Below, piece after piece: positions 23,217 to 35,008 of a DNA stretch of 64,000 nucleotides. Source of the DNA: Ashinkailepas kermadecensis (Eukaryota; Arthropoda; Thecostraca; Neolepadidae); assembly GCA_034440615.1 (NCBI GenBank), contig JAOTOM010003987.1, positions 124,001 to 188,000 on the forward strand, read 5' to 3'. Numbering within the stretch: the stretch's first letter is position 1; the number at the start of each line of letters is the position of its first letter. A model generated the notes under the pieces. It was not told the DNA's origin, searched no databases, and saw only the letters and a program-made list of their open reading frames with translations. A program made the translations under genes and the position numbers.

Positions 23217-24227
23217 CACTCGCACGTCCGGCGGTCCGCGCCAACTTCGCATGTCCGGGGGGGGGGCAGATGTCTGCCCCCCTAAGATCTCGAGAACTAT
23301 GCTAGGTAGCGACAAACGGAAAACGGCTTTGGATAGCTAGTGACAAGCTCTATCGAAAGTATTTCTGTCATTTTCTCGCTCAGGTCAATATTTAGGTCAC
23401 TGGGTCATCATATGTCAAATTCGACCATATCGGGTGGGACCCTCAGATATTGGCACATATCTCAGGACCTGTAACAGATAGAAACAAACTGCAAATGCTA
23501 TTCGACAGCCCTTGAAATGTGCTATCGACATACGCTGTGTAATTTAAGGTCAGGTCAACAGATGGGTCACCGAAACAATGACATCAGGTCAAGGTCATGG
23601 GGTAGAGTAGGGAGGTCATGTAATATATCAATCGACACGTCTTGGCGATACAAGCACAATGACGGTAATTTCAGCCTTCCAGCTCAATGCATTGCGATAT
23701 AATGCGCAGAAATGTGCTAGTGATTTCAGGTGACCTCAGCTGACCTTGGTGGGGCCACTGAGCAAAAATGTCAGCGATAGCATTGCGAATATCTTCCAAC
23801 TACACACCATAATGGTTGGAGGTCATTCCGAGAGCAAATATGTAACCAGGAAACATTTGTATATTTTTCCATAGGCCTATAATGGGTAAGCCATGGCCAC
23901 GACCTGACCTCAGGTCAACGCTACGAAAAAACCGTGATATACATATTGTAGACCCTGATAAGGTCATGACGTGATATAAGTTTGAAACCAATCGCCCAAT
24001 TATTGTGGGAGTGATGCCACCTAGAACTCGGAGGGACATTAGGTCACTTCGCCTGACCTGGTGACCTGACTTGAGATGACCCAGGGTCAACATTTGTTGA
24101 GGATATGCGGAAAAGACCAATGAGCAGCCATGCGAGGTTTGGCCTTGCTAACCCGATTAGTATGGTGGCAAAGTAGGAAAAACCGCAGGGGGGGGCAGAT
24201 ATCTGCCCCCCCCCGGACGTGCGCGGG
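23217..24227 (+). mobile_element. MITE-2, left-arm copy
   Basis: A 1011-bp non-coding element flanked by TTAA at 23,213-23,216 and 24,228-24,231. Termini are CACTCGCACGTCCGG and CCGGACGTGCGCGGG. Each end carries a G-run/C-run hairpin around AGATATCT or AGATGTCT. The layout parallels MITE-1: TTAA, a CGCGCAC-type tip, a G/C hairpin, then CGGTTTTTC. Many AGGTCA/TGACCT phrases lie inside. It sits inside a GC-rich degenerate minisatellite. It is present in both arms, so it predates the duplication. Confidence 0.85.
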
Positions 24228-24231
24228 TTAA

Positions 24232-24880
24232 GGCCCTGTCGCTTTTTGCGAAACTCGGTACGCTTTCGATTACCGACATTACATTTTGGGATTACCAACG
24301 GAATTTTGGGCCCCGAACGCGATATTTGGGGGCCCCGTGGTCAATTGTTGGGATCCCTAGCTCGAGCTTTAGTGGCTCGGACACGTTTTTGGGGGCCCAA
24401 CACCTTTTGTGGGCTTTTTGAGCGGTTATTGGGACCCCAGAGTGATTTTCCATGTCGGGACTGTTTTTCGTTGCCCCGGCTTCATTTGTTGGGTGATCAC
24501 AATGAGACTTTTGAAGCCCCGGTGCGACCTGTTATGCCTCTAGCGTGATTTTCAGGGATCCGGGCGATAATTCTTGGTACCCCTAGGTTCAGCGTGACTT
24601 TCTGGGGCCCCGGCCCGACCGTTTGTGGCCTCCGTCCTGATTTTCTTGAACCCCAGCACGATTCTTTCCAGCCCCAGCGTGATTTTCAGGGGTCCAGGTG
24701 GCAAGTTTTGAGGCCCCAGCGTCATTTTCAGAAGCCCCTGCGCGACGTTTTGGCCCCAGTGCGATTCTACGGGGCTCCGGTGCGATTATTGGAGGCCCAA
24801 ACGGGATTATTAAGGAAACTGACGCAATTTTTTCAGGAGCTCGACGCGATACTCGGGGGCCCCACAACCTGTCAGGGGGC
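24232..24880. repeat. Degenerate GGCCCC-type minisatellite (left arm)
   Basis: Repeated phrases of about 28-32 bp with a GGCCCC core and a CGATTTT or GTGATTTTC tail. The same pattern is seen before MITE-2 at about 22,915-23,200. Open frames on both strands (24,219-24,548; 24,594-25,094; 24,589-25,029) reflect the repeat and have no domain. The inverted counterpart is at about 47,350-47,998. Confidence 0.7.
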
Positions 24881-25001
24881 AACTGCCCACAATGTCCCCT
24901 CCCCATTTGGCATGCTACTGTGCAGTGCAATTCTGCAACGTAAGCATATAGGAATAGCTCATCTGTTTCATCACTCACACGTGATTTCAACTCCCAAGTT
25001 C

Positions 25002-28000
25002 TCCAGACAGTTTGAGGAAAGTCAAACATCTCCTACATGGATAGGCAAGGATGGACTATTAGGCAACAGGGATACCATAGAATTCAGATCATAGTACTCT
25101 TGCTGCAATACACACCTTGTTCCGCAGGCTGCTGTGGAGATGGATGCGCTCCTGAAGTTTGGTCAGGGTTGGAGTTGGAGGTGGATGGAGCAGCACTGTG
25201 AAGGACATTAGATATGGTTCAAAGGACTTCTTTCTGTTTACATTAACAATGCAGGTAATGAAGTAACAATTTCATTAATTGACTTCTATAGAGTCCTGGG
25301 TGAGCAGTAGAATCGAGATGGGTTCTTGGGATATACGTAAAAGAACTAAGGTTATGATGGAGCTTTTAGACTCCAGTGGGAATGGTATGGATTTACTCAT
25401 TAGTGAATCCATACCATAACCTAATAACCATAACCAACATAACCTAATCTGACATATCCTAACCTCCCTTTGGAGAAAAACAAACAAAAAGTTAAATTAG
25501 AAAACTATTTTAAGCAATGTACGTTCTGGAAGTTTTCTAAATCAGAAAACCGAACCCAACCTAACCTAACCTAACGTCAGCTACTTTTGAAGGAAAAATT
25601 TTAGATTTTGAGAAAAGTTTTGAAATTTTTGAAACATTTTGCAACTTGGAAAACTAAGGTAGCCTAACCTAACCAAACCGGTATTATTGTGCTTTAAGGT
25701 GGTAACAAGACAAGTTTTTACACACATTTGTCTCCATATAGCAAAGAAATGGGTTAGGTTTGGTTAAGTTAGGTTAGTTTAGGTTTTTCAAATTGGAAAA
25801 CTTCCAAAAAATTATCCAAAACAGTTTCCTCAAAAATGTACAATTATTTGGTAAATTTGCAGTTTGAGGTGTTTTTTTTTGTTGTTGCATTCTTTTTCAG
25901 AATACATGCTTATGAAGGTGACTAAGATGAAGGGACAACTTATTTTCTGTGCAAATGCTTAGTTTTCAGGTTGTAAGCAAAATGTTTCCAAAAAAAGCTT
26001 TGAGTTAGGTAACATAGCATACAAAGAAATGTTGTATTTTTAGTGCAACAAAATCTAACCTAGCCTAGCCTAACCTACCTTTTGAGAACCAAAAATTCAA
26101 AAAATAATATTAGAAAATGTCAAGAAGGAATTTAAGTCCTGAAAACTCTCAACATTAAAAAATAAATCCAACCTAGCCTAACCTAACTTCAGATGCTTTT
26201 GAAGAAAAAATATATTGTTGGGAAAATGTTTGTACATTTTTCGGAGACACTTCGGTATTATTGTGCTTGAAGGTGTAACAAGAAAAGTTGTTTATGGGAG
26301 CTGTATGACCAACACAGTCAATGCGAAAGTAAGCCCAAATAACCAACCAACCAACAAGAAAAGTTCTTACACACCTTTGTCTCCATAAAGCAAACAAATG
26401 GGTTAGGTTTGGTTAGGTTAGGTTAGTTAGGTTTTTTAAGTTGGAAAATTTGTCATTGTTTTACCTCATGTTGTTAGGTTAGGATGGGTTAGGTTTATAA
26501 ATTGAGGAAATTTTGAGAACATAAAATGCTTTAACTTTCCCTAATTTTATTCTTTCGATTTTTTATCCAATGGGAGGTTAGGCTAGGTTAGGTGAGGTAA
26601 TGCTGAATTTGTATTTAATTTTTTGTACATTTCTTTTTATGCTATGCTACCTAACTCAAAGCCAATTTTTTGGTGATATTTCGATCACAACCTGAAAAGT
26701 AAGCATTTGCACAGAAAAAGAGTCGTCCCATCATTTTAGTCACATTCATAAACATTGCATTCAAGTGATAAATTCCAAGAATTCATAAAACACCTTAACA
26801 CGCGCACTGGAGGGGGGGGCGAAATGCGCCCACCCCTCCGGTTTTTCGTAAATAACTGCTGATTTTACCGGTCGATATACGCGATTTTCTCTGTACTTGC
26901 TTAGAAATGACCGGCGCGTCGTTTAAAGCAAGACAAATGGAAATCGGCCGAAGATATTTAAAGTTAGGGATCGCTAAATTCAAACAAAATTATAGCGCCA
27001 GGTCACAAAAATCGGAGCTGATGCCCTTCCCGTATATTCGCAAAAGGGACGTGTTCTTGGCAACACTAGCGACTTGTTTGATGTGTATTGATATGCTATA
27101 TAGTTTGAAGATCATGTTAGGTCACCGAGGTCAAGTCAGGTCAAGTTCATGACAGGTTAATGGAACCAAACTTGATCAACTGGAATGTTGTCATAAATGC
27201 ACTACTGTTTGTCATTTGTACTGTTTGTCATTGCGTTTCCATACTTTATTCATGTACTTCACTCCTTTCTTCACGAAGCCGATTGCTCCGAGCTGCCGAC
27301 GGAGCAGTCGGCGGGCTGTCTGGTTTCGGTAACTGGAACAGGTAACTGACCTGATAAAGTGGTACTATATAGGTGACCTGAGGTCAAATGTTGGGTCCAG
27401 CATCTGCATTGCATCATTAGTCCAATGTCCAAAACATCATTCATGCCCATTTTGGAGCATTTAAATACAATCACAGCGATCCATAACGATGACAAGCCAA
27501 GTCACGCAATACCAGACAATTTGGCAAATTTGACCTCATTTGACCTGGAAGATATTGACCTAACATCATGAAATTTGCACACAATAGAGTTCACTACCGT
27601 ATCCATCCACCCTGCGAATTTCGTTCCTCTAGCTTCGCTAGGAGCCGAGATCTTAGCGGGTGGGGGGAGGAATCCGCCCCCCTCCAGTGAGCGTAATTTT
27701 CAGAGGCCCTCCAGGGCGCGTGTTAAAGCACAAATTTACCACCAAACCTAACCCATTCGTTTGCTCTATGGAGAAAAATCTGTGTAAGAACGTGTCTTGT
27801 CACCACCTTGAAGCACAATAATACTCAAATATGGTAGGTGGGTAGTTAGGCATCTGGCATTAATATAGAAACACTGTGCAGAAATCAGAAAAAAGGCATG
27901 GTCCCGACTTGTTGAAGCTTACCTGCCAACTTCTTCCTCTATTGTTTCTTTCGGAATTAAATATCAACAAGTTACTCACCACTTAAAATCACACCAATCT

Positions 28001-28231
28001 GCAGACACATCAGGTGTGAAGTATCAAAAATGAAACAGCGCGACGTCACATGAGTTTAGCCACCGGATTAAACATCGCGCGCAATGGCACCACAAATGTC
28101 TCACCTCCGTCATATTTGTCGACCACAATCGCTAGTTTGAGATTCTAGGATTATTGTACTTGAACTTTTTGTTTTTGGATACTACGGTTTTGGATGTTCT
28201 GAAGAACAGATATCACGAACGGTGGCCGCTA
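25002..28231 (+). repeat. Tandem duplication unit 1, CCTAA-rich
   Basis: Begins AGTTCTCCAGACAG and ends GGTGGCCGCTA, and includes a MITE-1 copy. It is followed directly by a second copy without that MITE. It contains scattered CCTAACCTAACC/GGTTAGGTTAGG blocks (for example 25,555-25,580 and 26,400-26,430) and a 14-bp stem, 4-nt loop hairpin at 25,384-25,415 (GGTATGGATT on the left, AATCCATACC on the right). No gene is recognised. Confidence 0.85.
26799..27722 (+). mobile_element. MITE-1, complete copy; tandem partner empty
   Basis: A 924-bp element with TTAA at 26,795-26,798 and 27,723-27,726. The second tandem unit has one TTAA at 29,524-29,527 between the same flanks (CATAAAACACC and AGCACAAATTTAC). 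The corresponding right-arm site is occupied by a truncated copy at 44,67x-45,480. Confidence 0.95.
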
Positions 28232-30037
28232 AGTTCTCCAGACAGTTTGAGGAAAGTCAAACATCTCCTACATGGATAGGCAAGGATGGACTATTAGGCA
28301 ACAGGGATACCATGGAATTCAGATCATAGTACTCTTGCTGCAATACACACCTTGTTCCGCAGGCTGCAGTGGAGATGGATGCGCTCCTGAAGTTTGGTCA
28401 GGGTTGGAGTTGGAGGTGGATGGAGCAGCACTGTGAAGGACATTACATATGGTTCATAGGACTTCTTTCTGTTTACATTAACAATGCAGGTAATGAAGTA
28501 ACAATTCCATTAATTGACTTCTATAGAGTCCTGAGTGAGCAGTAGAATCGAGATGGGTTCTTGGGATATACGTAAAAGAACTAAGGATATGATGGAGCTT
28601 TTAGACTCCAGTGGGAATGGTATGGATTCACTCATTAGTGAATCCATACCATAACCTAATAACCATAACCAACATAACCTAATCTGGCATATCCCAACCT
28701 CCCTTTGGAGAAAAACAAACAAAAAGTTAAATTAGAAAACTATTTTAAGCAATGTACGTTCTGGAAGTTTTCTAAATCAGAAAACCGAACCCAACCTAAC
28801 CTAACCTAACGTCAGCTACTTTTGAAGGAAAAATTTTAGATTTTGAGAAAATTTTTGAAATTTTTGAAACATTTTGCAACTTGAAAAACTAAGGTAGCCT
28901 AACCTAACCAAACCGGTATTATTGTGCTTTAAGGTGGTAACAAGACAAGTTTTTACACACATTTGTTTCCATAAAGCAAACAAATGGGTTAGGTTTGGTT
29001 AGGTTGGTTAGTTTAGGCTTTTTAAGTTCGAAAAGTTGTCAAATTGTTTTTCCAATTTTAAACAAAAGTGCGATTGCAGAGAAAATAAGTGGTCCCATCA
29101 TCTTAGTCACCTCCATGAACATGGTATTCTGAATAAAATTCACAAAATAAATAAAAACACCTTAAATTGCAAATTAACAAATACTTTTTTCTTCAAGAGC
29201 AACTCATGTTAGGTTAGGTTCGGTTGGGTTAGGTTTTCAAGGTTTGAAAATCTTCAGAAAATAAAATGTTTTCACTTTTCCTAATTTTTTGTTCTCCAAA
29301 GGGAGGTTTGGCTAGGTTAGGTTCGGTTATGCTGAATTTGTATTGTATCTTTATACATTTCTTTTTATGCTACGTTACCTAACTCAAAGCACCTTTTTTT
29401 GGTGTTATTTTGTTCACAACCTGAAAAATAAGCAATTGCCCAGAAAAGTGAGTGGTCCCATCATCTTAGTCACATTCATAAACATTGCATTCGAATGATA
29501 ATTCCAAGAATTCATAAAACACCTTAAAGCACAAATTTACTACCAAAACTAACCTATTCGTTTGCTCTATGGAGGAAAATTTCTGTAAAAACTTGTCTTG
29601 TTACCACCTTAATGCACAATAATACTCAAATATGGCAGGTAGGTAGTTAGGTATCTGGCATTAATATAGAAACACCGTGCAGAAATAAAAAGAAAGGCAT
29701 GGACTGAACTTGTTGAAGCTTACCTGCCAACTTCTTCCTCCATTGTTTCTTTGGGAATTAAATATCAGCAATTTATTAACTGCTTAAAATCACACCAATC
29801 TGCAGACACATCGGGTGTGAAGTATAAAAAGAAGCAGCGCGACGCACATGAGTTTGGCCACCGGATTAAACATCGCGCACAATTGCACCACAAATGTCTC
29901 ACCTCCGTCATATTTGTCGAAAACAATCGCTAGTTTGAGATTCTAGGATTTTTGTACTTTGACTTTTTATCTTTCGATGGTTTTGGTTTTCGGTTTTGGA
30001 TGTTCTAGAGAACAGACATCACGACCGGTGGCCGCTA
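28232..30037 (+). repeat. Tandem duplication unit 2, CCTAA-rich, MITE-free
   Basis: Direct repeat of unit 1 without the MITE-1 copy and with some internal shortening (1.8 kb versus 2.3 kb excluding the MITE). The hairpin of unit 1 recurs at 28,619-28,650. The right arm has only one unit. Confidence 0.85.
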
Positions 30038-30319
30038 TACCCAATTCTATTTTTTCATGAGGGAGACAGGAAATTTGCAACTTCAAACACGTAATTACTA
30101 TATTGCTGCTAATTACTGGTTATTGTTCGGTGGTATTGTCTTTCCTCACTCAAACGCATCAATGAAAGCATTCTCGGACTATGCCTAGCTGCGCCAGCAT
30201 GCAAAATACAAATGCAGGGTAGTCCTCCATTTTGTCGATAAAAAATAATGTAACGTGCAAAGCTATATGGGCAATGCATAAACTTCGTATGTTTCATGCG
30301 CAGCCTCGCCCCCACGGAA
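30038..30319. other. Left-arm sequence, no gene
   Basis: Pairs with 43,880-44,165 in the right arm. No recognised feature. Confidence 0.5.
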
Positions 30320-30600
30320 ACTACAAATCATTTTGTGGAGGAGTAAAGTAAAATTGAAACCATTTAGACATCAGGGAGATGTCCCCATCCCAGCCTCCTC
30401 CTTCAGCACCTAAAATATCACACAAACTATAACGTATAATTCCCTTAACGTAAATGTTCACCTGCCTGCACCTTGATCGCAAACTCTCGCTATTATAGAC
30501 AGGCATGTAACGTACTCACTTTAAAGGCGGCGCAAATGACCTTTATGGTCCGGCACGCCTAAAAAAATCACTCTCCCCCCACCCCCCTCCTCATGCGCAG
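30320..30600 (-). repeat. Dispersed repeat R3, copy 1
   Basis: Contains GGAGATGTCCCC, CCTTAACGTAAATGTTCACC and GGCGCAAATGACC, ending in a C-rich run. The inverted partner is 43,600-43,880, and a third, more distant copy lies outside the arms at about 57,880-58,140. No coding content. Confidence 0.75.
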
Positions 30601-31569
30601 CGAAATTGAAACATACCTGATGCTACCAATTTCTGCAATATATGAGGAAAAAGCTGTGACGTCACCAAGGCTTGAAGGCGAACTTTGGTGTACATTTTAA
30701 GGTTTGCTTTGGAAGTCATGTGCGCCATAACTTAGTACCCATTGCTTTCTTTAGGAATATCAATTATAATGCAGTGTCCATGCAGCTTATTGCTGAGTTT
30801 TGTCTTTCATGGTATCATAAGCTGGCAGATTGGCTCACACATGGCTCTCGTTGGTTCAGTTTGAGACTTGGTTTCCCCATATCAATATTGAATGCATGCA
30901 CATTGTCACTGGGCATGTAGGTACCTAGGTAGGCACCAGGTAAATATGAAGCTGATGTATGATGGGTGGGCTGTTGAAGATAATCATAGTTTGTATATCC
31001 ACAATCTCAATGATAACTGTGATTGTTGTTCACTGGTTCACTCACTGGTATGCAAGTTTGACAATGACTGGAAATTGAGAATGGAATGAATCGTGTTCAA
31101 GCTCCATATGCATGTGGTTTTGCCAGTGGTGGTGTATACAAACATCAGTATGACAATGCAATTGTTGTTTTGTGGTTGAGCATATTTTTTGTTGACAATC
31201 TGGTTTAAAATGCATTAGCATCAGCTATTCTCAACGTTTTATGATGTAAGTTGTCCTTCCACAGGGGAGGGAATTCCAGCAATTTTTTTTTTCACGCAAT
31301 TTTGAATTTTGTAGCAAAAGGTGGAGAGTCAGCCCACTATCTAATCCAAATCTGTTTCTTTTCAGTACAAAACGTGCTGGTTAACATCAACTAAATTTTC
31401 TATGTACATGGTTAACATGGTGTTTTTTTTGTTTTTTTCCCCTTCAATTTTTTTATCAGCATAAGAATAGCATAGGTTATTGGGGGCCCAAATCAACATG
31501 AGGGGGGGCAAGATCAACATTGGTGGGGCCGTGGCCCCCACAAAAGGATACAAATCGACGCCCCTGACC
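30601..31569. other. Inner end of left arm, no gene
   Basis: Pairs with 38,729-39,381 plus 43,231-43,600. In the right arm the DNA transposon sits at the site homologous to the ATGTGCAT near 30,89x here, giving the empty-site reference. An 82-codon ORF (30,672-30,920) is not conserved as coding. Confidence 0.6.
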
Positions 31570-34500
31570 TGAACAATAAGCGCATATATGCGCTACACAG
31601 CGATGGTGGCTGAAAATGGAGCAGTGTATGCTCGCTGTTACCACCAGTTCCATGAAAACGTTATATACTTGGTCAATGGAACACAATTCATAATATTATC
31701 CGTGCCGTCCATATCAATAACCACGCGCAACCAATGGTACCGTGGATCCGTGACACCAAGGATGCAAGCTTTCGTCGGTAACGGCCCAAACCCATCGATT
31801 CTCCTGTCAGTCACTGCATCGAGGTCGACGTCGACTTGACTGAATGGCGGTTAGGATTATCGTCATTAATCTTGCACCTTGGCATCCTGCACCTGAACTT
31901 GCTACGCTCAGCTATTTACCACCTTGAGCCTCTCCTCATACACTTCGTCACCACCAGCTTCACAGCCAATTCTGCCCGCCTCTTATCTTTGAACTGCTTC
32001 TAGCTGGAGTCCGTCTTCTGCGATATCTCACAAGTCGCCATACCTCGTGTGCGAGGCCGCAAAGCGTCTCTGGTAGCAATCCAAGTAGCAGGTGAACACG
32101 ATCGTTGCAGCTTTGTGACCAGCAGTATGATGTTTTTCATGGTACAAATTGTAACTTGTAAGATTGTTTGCGACCAGTGATAGTAACTGGGTCGAACAGG
32201 AAATTAATACCATGCAGATACAGAAAACCACCCAAAACAATTAATCGTACTCCGATACTTCTAGTACCGTGTGCATGTTACCTAAGAAAGGCGTTCGCGC
32301 AGCATGTGCCTGGCCCTCCTCTAGTTCAAAGGTGATGATTAAATTCAATGACCGGCAAACAGGTGTGTGTTGTCATGATTTGGTATGCTTGTTATCGGAC
32401 GTCATTGGTACGTAGCCTGGAATAATTGTTTGCATTACTGATATAGACGCATTGCTATGTGCAACCAATGAAAGACAGTAATATATAACCATGCCTATTT
32501 ACAGAGTGCTCCGCATTATTGCATTTGGAAGATTGCTACCCGAGCTGCCCCCACATGACAATCGTACTGTGCACCATAGTTCGTGGGTGCGCAGCTTTCT
32601 CGACCTGTGCGTCGATGACAACGGCAAGTACTGAATAACGTTGCTCTTGAAGCGTTGGGAGTGAAGCTACTGCATATGCTTAGTATTTTGTTTTGTCACG
32701 ATGATCACATCTAGTATTATAGTAGCCGCCTGAGGTTCGGTGCTAGATCGTAAACCATATTTAGATTTAGGACGGTAGTTTCCAGGAGCGGAACTGTCCG
32801 AGCATTGTTGGAATGGGGACGGGCAATATTTTGTATTTCATTATTTTTAGTAACGTCAATACAATATGAGTGTTCAATATGAGAAATAATGTGGGGGGTG
32901 GCAAGCTCCCCCACATATATGGGACGTTCCTCCCCGGTTAGATACACATCTACTGTGCTGACAATTGTATCGGATAGCACGTTAATATCTATTCTTGCCT
33001 ACACATTCTTTCGAAGTTTATCAGGCCTATCATTGGGATGCAGGGAAAGTGAGGTTAGTTTAGCCTCCAGGTAAGTTGAGCCCTCCCCATTATCCCACCT
33101 CATATGGTGTCCTGAGAACCTACAAGCTACCTGCCGACACTTCGAAAAAGTCCCCATTTTTGGTTGGACGAGGGTCCGTGAGCGGTAGATATCTAGTGAG
33201 TCTTGAACACAAATGTGTTCCTTTAGGCATGCAGCAATTTTTCCTTGACTTGGAAAACTTTTTATTTTTCTTAATTGGCGATAGGTAGGCTTCCGATCAT
33301 AGCACACAATTGTAGGCATGTGTTTTGCCTTGATATCCACTCAAGCCAGTTTGGCATGGGATGATCAGGAGATGGACAACCATATTGTACTTTAAGTAAG
33401 CTGTGTATGGGGCTAGTTGAGCAATCGCGACCGGGGAAAGATGAGCCGTCGATGAGCCATGGTCTATTGTGTGTTACACGTTGCTGACGGTTTTCTCACG
33501 AAACATGATATAAATTTGGATGAAATTGTTGTTCAGCCTATTGGTGTTGAGCAGATAGTGATATGATGAGCCATGGTGTGACAATACTAGATAAAAGGCG
33601 ATGAAAATCTAGGTCGAAGTATGTTACGCGGCGCTTTCTGATCTCTTTCATGTTTTTCCACCAGTACACGTGAGGTGAAGAAGTGACCATAATAAGCCTG
33701 CAATACTAAAAGTAACACTCCCCAGTAGTAGTCATCACAGCATATCTTTACATAAATAAGCCTTGTGATCAACTTGCCCCACCGCTAGGATCAACGTTCC
33801 CCATGCCTCGGTTGAATTGAAACATGGGCGATACGTCGGAACAAATACGGATATCACGGATATCACGTCGATACGTCGGAATAACACGGATTTATAATTA
33901 TTCAAGAACAATTTTCATGCGAATCATCTGTGCCGAAAAGATGACCCTTTCAGAATACGGGCACAAATTAATCAAATTGTCTCACTGCATGCGTTCAAGG
34001 CCCTCTGAAGTAAAAATTGACTGTACTTACCTCGACTTACGGGGTGCAGCATAGGCCTCATGCAAAAGGATGAATGTAGGTTTTCTTTTGTTGGATAGTG
34101 CAAGTGGTGCATAAATATATCTTGCAATTGAGCATCATTCTTTGGCAATTCATGACATGAAATTACTTAGAATTCACCAAAGAAATCTTGCGGTATTCAA
34201 GGGCAGATACACATCCTGTTCTAAAACTTATTCACCATCAATAGCTGATAGGAGTCATTAATTCCCTTGCCTGCTCATTTAGACAAAGACCAAAATCGGC
34301 ATGCATGTTTGAGTTTGCATTAATGCGCATAGTTTTACGTTTCAAGCATCTGCACATGTGCATATGCACCAGTGCTGCGGATGAAATTCAAGTGCGTCAT
34401 TTTGTATACTTTGGAGATGGCCCCTCGCAATGCTTCACCTGGTCCCCACAATACAAATTTGACTGCATGGACTGGCCCTTTGAATAATTGCCATACTGTA

Positions 34501-34741
34501 TCCAAGAATAATGTTTCACGCATTTCATTATGCTGAACAGGTGATGCTTGCGATGAAATATAAACAGAAATGTGCAAATGTGTTTCTTCTAAGTATGCAA
34601 TGTTGAGTTGCAGGCTGAAGTAATGCCGGCAGGGATGTTCAAGCTATTCTTGGGATGTCAGTAACGACGTGGAGTGGGATGTCCAAGGTTGTTGGGATGT
34701 TAGTGTCTGTCAGCCTCGGACAGCATCTGACTTGTGTGTGT
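31570..34741. other. Spacer between arms, no recognised gene
   Basis: About 3.2 kb single-copy within the window. Two adjacent minus-strand frames (33,340-32,999 and 32,980-32,717) could be read as a split protein of about 200 residues. I recognise no motif in them, and a stop separates the frames. Everything else is short overlapping ORFs. Confidence 0.45.
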
Positions 34742-34746
34742 GTCAG

Positions 34747-34892
34747 TGTCAGACTTTGGTGTCTGTTGTTGGGCCGCCGCCGGGCCTGTCACGTGACCCG
34801 GTCACGTGACCCGGGCCGCCGGGGGTGGCTCGGCGGCGTGTCGTGTCATGCAGGAGTGTGAATACAGGACTCGAAGGTGAAGGTCTGTGACA
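34747..34892 (+). repeat. Element A 5' LTR
   Basis: 146 bp, TGTCAGACTTTGG to GGTCTGTGACA. It contains two GTCACGTGACCCG units with CACGTG E-box cores. The extra block CTGCCTCGGCACGTGCGC of element B is absent. Confidence 0.93.
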
Positions 34893-34912
34893 TGGTGGCA
34901 GCGGTCGGTACG
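34893..34912 (+). promoter_or_regulatory. Candidate primer-binding site, element A
   Basis: Starts TGG directly after the LTR, as expected for pairing with a tRNA CCA end. The priming tRNA is not identified. A better-formed relative, TGGTGTCAGAAGTGGGA, sits misplaced inside element B at 60,247. Confidence 0.55.
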
Positions 34913-35008
34913 AAACCCCGTGGTTTGTGAGGGTTAACATTCCCTGTGTTCTATTGTTCGCGAAGGTTTTCTACTTTCAAGACCTGAAGTATAATTGCGT
35001 GCGTGAAT

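Larger units (their letters stand above)
18693..31569 (+). repeat. Left arm of a large inverted duplication
   Basis: This block reappears in reverse complement at 38,729-52,165. Paired landmarks: 18,693 with 52,165 (GTCAGTCACCACACACGACA), 22,400 with 49,830, 24,300 with 47,930, 30,100 with 44,090, and 31,565 with 38,733. Collinearity is broken only by later events: one MITE-1 insertion, a direct duplication near 19-20 kb and a tandem duplication at 25-30 kb in this arm, and a DNA transposon in the other. The arms have many point differences, so they are not a recent perfect palindrome. No duplicated target site is visible at the outer ends. Confidence 0.9.

Noticed and set aside
24219..25094. 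Overlapping 100-170 codon ORFs on both strands (also 47,247-48,011)
   Set aside because: They follow the GC-rich degenerate repeat, are open on both strands and show no domain.
25540..25600. A true interstitial telomere array
   Set aside because: Runs are only 2-4 units and interspersed with unrelated sequence.
32717..33340. Two adjacent minus-strand ORFs as a spliced gene
   Set aside because: No recognised motif and no convincing splice pair; left as an unassigned spacer feature.
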